From NCBI GenBank assembly GCA_021803885.1, contig JAJZKY010000200.1, forward strand, positions 1 to 7,672: a DNA stretch of 7,672 nt. Reading direction: 5' to 3'. Position numbers and translations under genes: made by a program. Shown here one piece after another: positions 1-6,079 of this stretch (position 1 is its first letter; every line of letters begins with the position of its first letter). The notes below the pieces were generated by a model, which made no database searches, was not told the origin of the DNA, and saw only the letters and a program-made list of their open reading frames with translations. Origin of the DNA: Planctomycetota bacterium (GTDB lineage: Bacteria > Planctomycetota > Phycisphaerae > WQYP01 > JAJZKY01).

Positions 1-40
1 GGCAGCCGGTTGGAGAGGGTGGTGAAGGCAGAAAACAGCA

Positions 41-68
41 GGCCCGCTTTCCAGCGGGCCTTTCTTTT
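41..68 (+). terminator. Intrinsic terminator of an upstream unit
   Basis: A perfect 7-base-pair GC stem (GGCCCGC at 41-47 with GCGGGCC at 54-60, loop TTTCCA) is followed directly by TTTCTTTT at 61-68. This is a textbook Rho-independent terminator for plus-strand transcription entering from left of the window. The preceding bases are too few to identify a gene; one plus frame stops at 23-25, which would suit a gene end 15 bases before the hairpin. The A-rich bases at 32-36 could give weak termination in the other direction. Confidence 0.85.
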
Positions 69-305
69 CCAGAGGCGTAAAGGATGGGTTCCAGGAGGTA
101 TAGTAGCGGGGTCCGCACCAGGCGGCCGGGTCTTGCAGGAGGAACAGCTTACAGGTGAGCTAAGTGATTGACTGCCTCTTCTTGTTACTGAGATAGATGC
201 AGGTTGGATGCCGGGGTTGTTCGCGATTCTTAGAGATTTTTCATGGTGCGGCGCGGCGGCCCGGGATGGTTCCGAGAAGCGAATCGAAGTGCGTGAGGCC
301 GCGGG
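69..305. other. Intergenic stretch with no gene recognised
   Basis: Between the terminator and the end of the GH27 gene there is no ORF with a convincing start, ribosome site and protein character. The longest plus-strand candidate starting here (ATG at 84) gives only 24 residues. I compared it by eye with tRNA, SRP RNA and tmRNA signatures and found no match. No clear T-tract hairpin follows the GH27 stop codon on the minus strand, so that gene's terminator is not identified. Confidence 0.6.
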
Positions 306-1658
306 TTACTCGTCCTTGTGCTCGACGAGGAGCAGGCGGCAGCCGTGGGGCGGCACCATGACCTGAATGTCGCTCCTGGAGCCAAGCGATTGATGGGACC
401 AGAGGTCGGCAACGATGCGTGGGCCGACGAGGCCGGACTGGTTCCAGTTGGCGGACATGACGCGGGCTTTGTCTTCGAAGTTGAAGAGAGCGACATAGAG
501 GCCGTCCTCGCCGGCCGCCGCCCAGATGGAGCCGTTCTCATTCAGCGTGAGGGGGTGGTTGCCGTAGGAGTGCTGGTCAATGGCGATGACCTGAGGATTG
601 GTGAGGAGGGATAGGGTATAGGGGTCCATCTTGAGGAGGTTGCCGCCCATGATGAGCGGGGATTTGGCGATGGACCAGAGGGTGACGAGGGTGCGCTCTT
701 CCTCGTGGTTGAGACGGGAGACGCGCGGCTTTCCCCAGCCGGGATGGGGAGCGAGCGTGCCGATGGGGAGCATGTCGGCGTCGGGCCAATGGCCGGGGCC
801 GCGGAACGGGATCCACTGAGCGAGGAGTCCGAACTGGGCGGTGAGGGATTGCGGGAAGCTGGGCGCATCGGGGGGCTTGGACCAGACGTCCCACATATCG
901 TTGGAGATGCGCCACATATTGGCGTTGTTTTCAGCGTTGAGGGCGTCTTTGAGGGGTGTGGGCCCGGGGGAAAGGCTGAGGACGATGGGCCGACCGGTTT
1001 TGAGGATGGCCTTGTGGATCATCTGGATTTCTTTGGCGTTGTAGGGCTGGGAGATGCAGTCAACCTTGAGGAAGTCGACGCCCCAGGAGGCGTACATCCT
1101 GAGCATGGAGTCGTAATAGGCCTGGCCGGCGGCATTGTCTTTGACGCCGTAATTGTCGGAGTTCCAGGCGCAGACGTCGGATGTTTTGGCGGCCTGACGG
1201 GCGGTGAACCGGGAGCCAAGGATGGGCAGGTTTTTCGCGACGGCTTCACGTGGGATGCCATGAATGATGTGAATGCCGAATTTGAGTCCGAGGGAGTGGA
1301 CGTAGTCGGCGATGGCCTTGAAGCCGCTGGGGAAGCGGTTGGGCGCGGGGAGATAGAGGCCGTTGGGTGAAATGTTGTAGCCTTCGACCTTGCGCGGGAC
1401 GCCTTTCTTGTCAGGGTAGCCGGCGAACCAGCCTTCGTCGATGATCATGTACTGCCAGCCGTACTTTTGCAGGTGCTGGTGCATGTAGTCGGCTTCGTGC
1501 TCGAACTCAGATTGGTTGATGGTGAGCCCGAAGGAGTCCCAGCTGTTCCAGCCCATGGGGGGCGTGGCGGCGACGATGTTCTGGGCGGTGGCGGCGGGCA
1601 GCAGAGCGAGAGCCAGACCAGCGAAAACAAGGGAAGACAGGAGGCGGGAACGCAGCAT
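306..1658 (-). CDS. Secreted GH27 family glycoside hydrolase (alpha-galactosidase type)
   Basis: A 450-residue exported enzyme, predicted to hydrolyse terminal alpha-galactosides (or beta-L-arabinopyranosides, also known in GH27) with retention, in the periplasm or outside the cell. Residues 1-25 form a signal peptide (RSR, then a long hydrophobic run, ending PAATAQ). The GH27 signature PPMGWNSW is at 33-40. FLKVDC at 196-201 supplies the nucleophile Asp200, and WRISNDMWDVW at 249-259 supplies the likely acid/base Asp254. IDEGW at 73-77 replaces the classic IDDCW, so a substrate-contact Asp is Glu and the Cys is lost. Residues after about 350 fit the family's C-terminal beta domain. The open frame continues far upstream, but ATG at 1658 is preceded by GGAG (1664-1667) five bases away and begins exactly at the signal peptide. 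An alternative ATG at 1706 would add 16 residues. It is divergent from ispD. Substrate is uncertain; family assignment is firm. Confidence 0.9.
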   Translation of the reverse strand: MLRSRLLSSLVFAGLALALLPAATAQNIVAATPPMGWNSWDSFGLTINQSEFEHEADYMHQHLQKYGWQYMIIDEGWFAGYPDKKGVPRKVEGYNISPNGLYLPAPNRFPSGFKAIADYVHSLGLKFGIHIIHGIPREAVAKNLPILGSRFTARQAAKTSDVCAWNSDNYGVKDNAAGQAYYDSMLRMYASWGVDFLKVDCISQPYNAKEIQMIHKAILKTGRPIVLSLSPGPTPLKDALNAENNANMWRISNDMWDVWSKPPDAPSFPQSLTAQFGLLAQWIPFRGPGHWPDADMLPIGTLAPHPGWGKPRVSRLNHEEERTLVTLWSIAKSPLIMGGNLLKMDPYTLSLLTNPQVIAIDQHSYGNHPLTLNENGSIWAAAGEDGLYVALFNFEDKARVMSANWNQSGLVGPRIVADLWSHQSLGSRSDIQVMVPPHGCRLLLVEHKDE

Positions 1659-1715
1659 AGTGACTCCGATAGTTAGTAGCGTAATGCCGGGAACAGTGTA
1701 GATCATTGCGGCGAC

Positions 1716-1724
1716 TGGTATACT
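1716..1724 (+). promoter_or_regulatory. Extended -10 promoter for ispD
   Basis: TGGTATACT fits the extended -10 pattern TGn-TATAAT with one mismatch, and no good -35 element lies 16-18 bases upstream, as is usual for extended -10 promoters. It ends only three bases before the first ispD ATG (1728) and nine before the second (1734). The predicted start of transcription therefore falls at about 1730-1734, implying little or no leader. It is part of an imperfect palindrome (1716-1727) in the gap shared with the divergent GH27 gene. Prediction by eye only. Confidence 0.5.
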
Positions 1725-1727
1725 CCA

Positions 1728-2453
1728 ATGCTTATGCGGGTATTCGTCATACTGCCGGCGGCGGGTCTGGGCACGCGCATGGCTACTGGCCATGGAACGC
1801 CTCAGAGTCCCAAACAATTCCTCGAACTCGGGGGCATCCCCGTGTTGATTCACACGCTGCGGGCGTTTGCCGCGGTGCCGTCTGTGACGCGGATGTATGT
1901 AGCTGTGCGGGCGGGCGAGATGGAGCGCGTGGAGGCGCAGGTGAGCGAGCATGGCCTGGCCGACAAGGTGCGCGTGGTGATGGGAGGCGACTCGCGGCAG
2001 GAAAGCGTGTCGCATGCGCTGGCGGCGGTGGAGTGCGACGACGAGGACATTCTGCTGGTGCATGATGCGGTGCGTCCGCTGATTGAACCGGCGGTGATTG
2101 AGCGCACGATCGAGGCTGCGCAGAAATCGGGAGCGGCGATTGTGGGGCTGCCCGCGGTGGACACGATCAAGCAGGTGGAACGGACGGCGGACGGCGCGCT
2201 GATTACGGCGACGATTCCGCGGGAGTATATCGTGCAGGCGCAGACGCCGCAGGGATTTCGCGCAGGACTGTTGCGCCGTGCATTCGCCGAGGCCGAGGCG
2301 GATGGGTTTACGGGGACCGACGAGGCGAGCGTGGTGGAACGCGCCGGAGCGCAGGTGATGGTGGTTCCGGGCTCGCCTACGAATCTGAAAATCACGCAGC
2401 CGGGCGACCTGGATCTGGCCGAGTTCTATCTTCGCCAGCGTGCTTCAAGGTAA
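1728..2453 (+). CDS. ispD: 2-C-methyl-D-erythritol 4-phosphate cytidylyltransferase
   Basis: A 241-residue cytoplasmic enzyme that joins CTP and 2-C-methyl-D-erythritol 4-phosphate to give CDP-ME, the third step of the MEP isoprenoid pathway. It shows the full family motif set: the nucleotide loop PAAGLGTRM at 10-18, PKQF at 28-31, GGDSRQESV at 86-94, HDAVRP at 112-117, VDTIK at 144-148, QTPQGF at 172-177, TDE at 197-199 and the C-terminal PTNLKIT at 217-223. Length is normal for the family. Two ATGs in frame, 1728 and 1734, are possible starts; neither has a Shine-Dalgarno sequence. The second gives MRVFVILPAAG, closer to typical IspD N-termini, and fits the promoter at 1716-1724 better. ispF follows after 20 bases, so the two are probably co-transcribed. 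Confidence 0.97.
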   Translation: MLMRVFVILPAAGLGTRMATGHGTPQSPKQFLELGGIPVLIHTLRAFAAVPSVTRMYVAVRAGEMERVEAQVSEHGLADKVRVVMGGDSRQESVSHALAAVECDDEDILLVHDAVRPLIEPAVIERTIEAAQKSGAAIVGLPAVDTIKQVERTADGALITATIPREYIVQAQTPQGFRAGLLRRAFAEAEADGFTGTDEASVVERAGAQVMVVPGSPTNLKITQPGDLDLAEFYLRQRASR

Positions 2454-2473
2454 GCTGGAAGACGGTAGCCAGG

Positions 2474-3094
2474 ATGAAGATACGCATTGGATACGGATGG
2501 GATTCGCACGCCTTCAAGCCGGGTGTGCCGCTCAGAATTGGCGGGCTTGCCATTGAGCATCCCGAGGGACTGGCGGGGCACTCGGACGGAGATGTGCTGC
2601 TGCACGCGATTACCGATGCGCTGCTGGGGGCGGTTTCGGCCGGGGATATCGGCAGCTTCTTTCCGCCGGGCGATGCTCGCTGGAAGGGCGCGGACTCGGC
2701 GATCTTTTTGAACATTGCGCTCGAAGAGATACAGAACGCCGGATACAGGATTGCCAACGTGGATACGACGCTGGTGCTGGCGGCGCCGAAGATCGCGCCG
2801 ATCGCGGGCGAGATACGGGAGCGGGTAGCGTCGCTGCTGGATATTCCGCCGGGGGACGTGAGCATCAAGGCGAAGACGCCGGAGGGCCTAGGGCTGGATC
2901 ACGTGGCGCAGGCGCATGCGGTCGTGCTGCTGGAACGCGTGGAAGAAAACAACGATGTGCGCGTGATGCATGCGGAGATTGACGAGACGATGAGCGTGGG
3001 TGCGGACGAGATCGACGAGATGCTGAAGGAGATGTCGCGGGGACGGAAGTCTGCGGTGAAGAAGCCGGCGTTCGATACGGAAGACTTTACGTAG
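2474..3094 (+). CDS. ispF: 2-C-methyl-D-erythritol 2,4-cyclodiphosphate synthase with C-terminal extension
   Basis: Converts CDP-ME 2-phosphate to MEcPP and CMP, the fifth MEP step, in the cytoplasm; family members form trimers. Zinc ligands are visible as Asp10, His12 (GWDSH) and His44. HSDGD lies at 36-40, TDALLGA at 47-53, GDIGSFFP at 57-64 and KGADS at 71-75, with the CDP-contact motif KAKTPEGLG at 132-140. Two features are unusual. The usual segment after that motif (GFxGRGEGIA in E. coli) is shortened to LDHVAQAHAVVLL, without the GRGEG block. The protein also runs to 206 residues instead of about 160, with a charged tail from about 157 (acidic, then RGRKSAVKKP at 189-198). The start at 2474 has only a weak GGAAG 11 bases upstream. 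The gap after ispD is 20 bases. Function is confident; the tail's role is unknown. Confidence 0.95.
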   Translation: MKIRIGYGWDSHAFKPGVPLRIGGLAIEHPEGLAGHSDGDVLLHAITDALLGAVSAGDIGSFFPPGDARWKGADSAIFLNIALEEIQNAGYRIANVDTTLVLAAPKIAPIAGEIRERVASLLDIPPGDVSIKAKTPEGLGLDHVAQAHAVVLLERVEENNDVRVMHAEIDETMSVGADEIDEMLKEMSRGRKSAVKKPAFDTEDFT

Positions 3095-3095
3095 A

Positions 3096-3130
3096 TAGCT
3101 ATCAGCCGTTAGCTCTTAGCTTTCAGCTTT
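3096..3130 (+). repeat. Five imperfect tandem heptamers after the ispF stop
   Basis: The sequence divides exactly into TAGCTAT, CAGCCGT, TAGCTCT, TAGCTTT and CAGCTTT, consensus YAGCNNT, beginning one base after the ispF stop codon. A related 7-base spacing of CAG occurs after kdsD at 7177-7204. Heptameric short tandem repeats are known from cyanobacteria (STRR elements); whether these belong to a comparable family is inference. It lies at the end of a gene, so a role at the transcript 3' end is possible. Confidence 0.7.
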
Positions 3131-3140
3131 TGGTTGAACC

Positions 3141-3189
3141 GCAGATTCTTCGCTTCGTTTCGCCAGGGCGAAACTTCGCTCAGAATGAC
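3141..3189. repeat. Dispersed palindromic repeat, copy 1 (CATTCTGAGCGAAG type)
   Basis: Starts GCAGATTCTTCGCTTCG and ends CTTCGCTCAGAATGAC, the sequence that on the other strand reads GTCATTCTGAGCGAAG and that I recognise as a widespread intergenic repeat, often mistranslated as 'CHSERSEES'-like peptides. The centre is a perfect hairpin: GTTTCGCC at 3157-3164 with GGCGAAAC at 3167-3174. A second copy with different central hairpin sequence lies at 7521-7578. No transposase or RAYT gene is in the window. The 91- and 95-residue open frames crossing this repeat are spurious. Confidence 0.75.
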
Positions 3190-3221
3190 CCATCTTCAGG
3201 GATGGGTTTCATGTTGGCGAG

Positions 3222-3252
3222 ATATTTGTAACAAATGGCGCCATATTTGTAA
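3222..3252 (+). promoter_or_regulatory. Direct repeats around a palindrome upstream of gltX
   Basis: ATATTTGTAA occurs twice, at 3222-3231 and 3243-3252, 21 bases apart (two helical turns), with the perfect palindrome ATGGCGCCAT (3235-3244) between them. Each copy contains TTGTAA, a fair -35 hexamer. The first pairs with TAATAG at 3250-3255 (18-base spacing), the second with AAGAAT at 3270-3275 (17-base spacing). The layout fits either a gltX promoter or two operator half-sites for a regulator. gltX has no evident Shine-Dalgarno sequence. The bases are markedly AT-rich compared with the surroundings. Function is inferred. Confidence 0.4.
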
Positions 3253-3279
3253 TAGAACAGGTTACTTTCAAGAATTTTC

Positions 3280-4743
3280 ATGCCTACGAATTCGAAAGAG
3301 ACTCCGCGCGTTCGATTTGCGCCTTCGCCCACCGGGTATCTGCATGTGGGCGGGGCTCGCACTGCACTGTTCAACTGGCTCTTTGCCCGGCACTTTGGCG
3401 GGACGCTGATATTGCGCATTGAAGACACGGATTTTGAGCGGTCTTCGGAAGCGATGGTCGAGGGCATTCTGGAAGGGATGCGCTGGTTGGGTCTGAACTG
3501 GGATGAGGGTCCGTTCTTCCAGTCGCAGCGGCTGGAGCTGTATCGGGCGACGGCGGAGAAACTACTGGCGAGCGGCCATGCGTACTACTGCTTCTGCACG
3601 AAGGAAGAGCTGGAGCAGCGGCGCGCGGAGGCGGCAGCGGCTGGGCGCCCGCCGATGTATGACCGGCGGTGCAGGAATATCGACCGGGCGACGGCGGCCG
3701 CGCGCAAGGCGGCGGGCGAGGCGTGCGCGGTGCGGTTCGCGGTTCCGGAGGGCGGCGCGACGAGCTTTGAGGACGCGGTGTTCGGCAAGGTGGAGTTTGC
3801 GAACAGCGAGATTGAGGATTTTGTGCTGCTGCGGTCGGACGGGATTCCGACGTACCACCTGAGCGTGGTGGCCGATGATGTGGAGATGCGGCTGACGCAC
3901 ATTATTCGCGGGGCGGATCATATTTCGAACACGCCGAAGCAGGTGCTGCAGTATCGCGCACTGGGTGTGGAAACACCGATTTTTGCGCATGTGCCGCTGA
4001 TCCTGGGGCCGGACAAGACGCGACTAAGCAAGCGGCATGGCGCGACGAGCGTGATCGCGTACAAGGAGATGGGGATTGTTCCGGAGGCGTTCCGGAATTT
4101 TCTGGCGCTGCTGGGATGGACGCCGGGTTCGGCGCATAAGGACCGGGAGATTTTCTCATCGGAGGAACTGATCGAGCTGTTCGGGCTGGATGGGATTTCG
4201 AAGTCGAACGCGGTCTTTGATAACGACAAGCTGGCGTGGTTCAACACGGAGTATATTCGCGCGTACGAGGCGGAGCGGCTATTGCCGCTGGCCCGGGAAG
4301 AGTGGCAGAAGGCGGATTGTGAGCCGACGCGGCCGGAGAGCGAGATTCTGGCGGCAATAGAGCTGTTGAAGCCGAGGGCGCGGAATCTGAAGGACTTTGC
4401 CGGGGCATTTCGTGCCTATTTCAGCGACGAATTCGAGTTTGATCCCGCGGCGGTTACGAAATTTCTGAAAGATGAGCATGTGCGGGGGCTGCTGGGCGAG
4501 CTGGCCGAGCGGTACGCGGCGGCGGAGGAGTTTACGGAAGAGTCGACCGAGCAGGTGCTGCGCGGCTTTGCCGAGGAAAAGGGCATGAAGGCGGGCGCGC
4601 TGATTAATGGATCGCGCGTGGCGCTGACGGGACAGGCGGTGGCTCCGAGTTTGTTTGCGGTGATGGTGAATCTGGGGAAAGAGCGGGTGGTGAAACGGCT
4701 AGCGGCAGTGAAGGGGATGGTAGTGGATGTGCCTCCGGCGTAA
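3280..4743 (+). CDS. gltX: Glutamyl-tRNA synthetase
   Basis: A 487-residue class I aminoacyl-tRNA synthetase that attaches glutamate to tRNA-Glu using ATP in the cytoplasm. The N-terminal active site shows FAPSPTGYLHVGGAR at 13-27, where HVGG is the HIGH signature, and the KMSKS loop as RLSKR at 248-252. A zinc site of the C-x-C, Y-x3-C kind is visible: Cys104, Cys106, Tyr127 and Cys131 (YDRRC). The motif HIIRGADHISNTPKQ in the middle is typical of the family. The helical anticodon-binding part fills roughly 330-487. Length is standard, so this is the full enzyme and not the short GluQRS. Whether it also charges tRNA-Gln (non-discriminating, needing GatCAB) cannot be told here. The start agrees with family N-termini. 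It lies 185 bases after ispF, with its own likely promoter between; a terminator follows at 4818. Confidence 0.97.
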   Translation: MPTNSKETPRVRFAPSPTGYLHVGGARTALFNWLFARHFGGTLILRIEDTDFERSSEAMVEGILEGMRWLGLNWDEGPFFQSQRLELYRATAEKLLASGHAYYCFCTKEELEQRRAEAAAAGRPPMYDRRCRNIDRATAAARKAAGEACAVRFAVPEGGATSFEDAVFGKVEFANSEIEDFVLLRSDGIPTYHLSVVADDVEMRLTHIIRGADHISNTPKQVLQYRALGVETPIFAHVPLILGPDKTRLSKRHGATSVIAYKEMGIVPEAFRNFLALLGWTPGSAHKDREIFSSEELIELFGLDGISKSNAVFDNDKLAWFNTEYIRAYEAERLLPLAREEWQKADCEPTRPESEILAAIELLKPRARNLKDFAGAFRAYFSDEFEFDPAAVTKFLKDEHVRGLLGELAERYAAAEEFTEESTEQVLRGFAEEKGMKAGALINGSRVALTGQAVAPSLFAVMVNLGKERVVKRLAAVKGMVVDVPPA

Positions 4744-4745
4744 AA

Positions 4746-4771
4746 CCCACATGTCAAAATCGAGATGTGGG
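4746..4771. repeat. Long hairpin just after gltX, possible REP-like element
   Basis: CCCACAT (4746-4752) pairs with ATGTGGG (4765-4771). The stem continues past one G-G mismatch by two more pairs (TC with GA), leaving the loop AAAATC. It is followed by the palindrome GGGGTACCCC at 4769-4778. There is no T-run, so it is not itself a terminator; the true terminator lies about 50 bases further on. It resembles short palindromic intergenic repeats of Acidobacteriota as I remember them, but there is no second copy in this window. Confidence 0.5.
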
Positions 4772-4817
4772 GTACCCCCGTCTGGGCGGAATAGATGAAG
4801 GCGGTTATGAAATGAAG

Positions 4818-4848
4818 AAGCGGGGCATGGCGCCCCGCTTTTGTTTTT
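4818..4848 (+). terminator. Intrinsic terminator of gltX
   Basis: A perfect 9-base-pair stem, AAGCGGGGC (4818-4826) with GCCCCGCTT (4832-4840) and a 5-base loop, runs into TTTTGTTTTT (4839-4848). It ends gltX transcription 75 bases after the stop codon. In the opposite direction the hairpin is followed by CTTCTTCATTTCAT, so it may also weakly terminate the convergent minus-strand pair, whose last stop codon is at 4864. Confidence 0.9.
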
Positions 4849-4863
4849 CGATTTCTGAAGGGG

Positions 4864-5388
4864 CTACTTGCCGATGACGTCGATGGTGACGGGGATGGTG
4901 CGGGGCGGGTAGCAGGAGTTGGTGGCGCAGGCCTGGTAGCGGAGTTTGGCCTGCATCATGTGGTTTCCGCGGGTGGCGGTGAGCCTGGCCTGGACGGTGA
5001 ACTCGCCGGTGTAGACGCTGAGCTTGTCCTGCGGGAAGGCAGGGAGCGCGTAGTTTGATCCGGGAGGGAAGTTCACGGCGGAGAGTTTGGCGTTGGGGTC
5101 GGTGGGCAGGAGCAGCTCGGTGCGAATGAAGGTCTTGGAAGTGGGCGTATGCGAGTTGATATGCAAGCCGTTGGCAACGCGGAAGGTGAGGCTGATGGGG
5201 GTGGGCTTGCCGGCCGGGACGGTCAACTGGAGCGGGAAAAGAAAGGCCACGGGCTGCGAGTTTTTGCTGGTTTGCCAGGGCATGTGCTGGGCGCGCGCGC
5301 CGGTGGGCAGGAGCAGGGCGATGCCAAGCAGAAGAGCGGCTGCCGTCCCGGTGATGCGATGGAGAAAGCCGTGCGTAGAGTGCTTCAT
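4864..5388 (-). CDS. Periplasmic DsbD-alpha-like (DsbD N-terminal domain) protein
   Basis: A 174-residue exported protein resembling the N-terminal, periplasmic domain of the thiol reductase DsbD, an immunoglobulin-like fold that passes electrons to substrate thioredoxin-like proteins. Residues 1-33 are a signal peptide ending ARA before Gln34. The diagnostic part is at the C-terminus: LRYQACATNSCYPP at 149-162 places Cys154 and Cys159 like the redox pair of DsbD-alpha (YQGCADAGFCYPP in E. coli). There is no membrane segment after the signal and no DsbD-beta or -gamma domain, so the membrane electron carrier must be encoded elsewhere. The start is firm: GGAGG (5395-5399) sits six bases upstream, inside the preceding gene. 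Its ATG overlaps that gene's TGA as ATGA, indicating translational coupling. It probably works with the upstream TlpA-like protein. Confidence 0.85.
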   Translation of the reverse strand: MKHSTHGFLHRITGTAAALLLGIALLLPTGARAQHMPWQTSKNSQPVAFLFPLQLTVPAGKPTPISLTFRVANGLHINSHTPTSKTFIRTELLLPTDPNAKLSAVNFPPGSNYALPAFPQDKLSVYTGEFTVQARLTATRGNHMMQAKLRYQACATNSCYPPRTIPVTIDVIGK

Positions 5389-6047
5389 GCGGTGCCTCCG
5401 GTGGAGAGAGCTTTCTGGATGTCGGCTTCGATGTCGCCGCGGGGCGCGAGGCCCACGGTGCTGGCGACGACCTTGCCGCTGCGATTGATAAAGAAGGTGG
5501 TGGGGATGGAGTCGATGCCGCCGTACTGGTTGGCAACCTTGAGGTCAGCCATGAGGATTGGGTACTCCATGTGGTGCTGGGCGACGAATCTGGCGATGGT
5601 GGAGTGGGGGTCTTTCTCGCCGGTGTCGCTGTCGATGGTGTCGGTGGCGACGCCGAGGACGGTGAGACCCTGGGAGGCGTATTTCTTGTCGAGCTCGACG
5701 AGCCAGGGGATTTCCATGCGGCAGGGGCCGCACCAGGTGGCCCAGAAGTCGACGACGACGGCTTTGCCGCGATAGTCGGCGAGGGAGACTTTTTTACCCT
5801 GGAGGTCGACGAGGGTGAAGTTGGGAGCCTGCTGGCCGAGGAGGGGTTGTTCGTCGGGCATGCCGGAGTTGCCGTCGTCCTGACTGGAGGCGCTGTTGGC
5901 CTGGGCCTCGGCGGCGTTGAGTGCTGCCTGAAGGGCATGGACCCTGGCTTGTTCCTGCTGGTGGGCGCGGTAGTTTTCTATGCCAGCCCAGACCATGAGG
6001 CCCAGCCCGGAGATCATCATGGCCAGGACAAAAATGTTGCGTTTCAC
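5385..6047 (-). CDS. Membrane-anchored TlpA/ResA-like thioredoxin-fold protein
   Basis: A 220-residue thiol-disulfide oxidoreductase predicted to sit in the inner membrane with its catalytic domain in the periplasm. One hydrophobic anchor spans about 4-22 (NIFVLAMMISGLGLMVWAG). An Ala/Gln/Glu-rich, probably helical linker follows to about 55. The AhpC/TSA/TlpA-type thioredoxin fold begins at about 68, with the active site WCGPC at 105-109 and the cis-proline in SIPTTFF (Pro182). This family reduces apocytochrome c or other exported proteins. The start chosen is GTG at 6047: AGAGG (6057-6061) lies nine bases upstream. The GTG at 6056 directly abuts that site and is less likely; it would add three residues. 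The gene overlaps the next by four bases (ATGA), so the two form an operon. Exact substrate is unknown. Confidence 0.88.
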   Translation of the reverse strand: MKRNIFVLAMMISGLGLMVWAGIENYRAHQQEQARVHALQAALNAAEAQANSASSQDDGNSGMPDEQPLLGQQAPNFTLVDLQGKKVSLADYRGKAVVVDFWATWCGPCRMEIPWLVELDKKYASQGLTVLGVATDTIDSDTGEKDPHSTIARFVAQHHMEYPILMADLKVANQYGGIDSIPTTFFINRSGKVVASTVGLAPRGDIEADIQKALSTGGTA

Positions 6048-6067
6048 TCGAACCACCCTCTGCTTCT

Positions 6068-6073
6068 ATTTTA
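6068..6073 (-). promoter_or_regulatory. Candidate -10 box for the TlpA-like operon
   Basis: On the minus strand TAAAAT matches the -10 consensus at five of six positions. It would start transcription near 6061, giving a leader of about 14 bases that still contains the AGAGG ribosome site. No convincing -35 hexamer is visible, so support is modest. Confidence 0.3.
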
Positions 6074-6079
6074 GAGGAC

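Noticed and set aside
69..235. Possible structured RNA gene (tRNA, SRP RNA or similar)
   Set aside because: Fragments such as GGTCTTGCAGGAGGAACAGC recalled an SRP core but lack the conserved GGAAGG/AGCA arrangement and pairing arms.
705..1370. Plus-strand 221-codon open frame inside the GH27 gene
   Set aside because: It is antisense to a gene with clear catalytic motifs and a signal peptide; its Gly/Asp/Glu-rich composition is the GC-rich shadow of that gene, and it has no recognisable domain.
1659..2063. N-terminal extension of the GH27 protein to 585 residues
   Set aside because: The extension runs antisense through ispD and the promoter gap, while the ATG at 1658 has a ribosome site and starts a proper signal peptide.
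3134..3467. Short open frames over the ispF-gltX gap
   Set aside because: They translate the dispersed repeat and the out-of-frame gltX start; no family character.
4805..5938. Minus-strand 377-codon open frame across both redox genes
   Set aside because: Low-complexity Pro/Ser/Arg/His sequence typical of an out-of-frame reading; the overlapping frames encode recognisable DsbD-alpha-like and TlpA-like proteins with ribosome sites.
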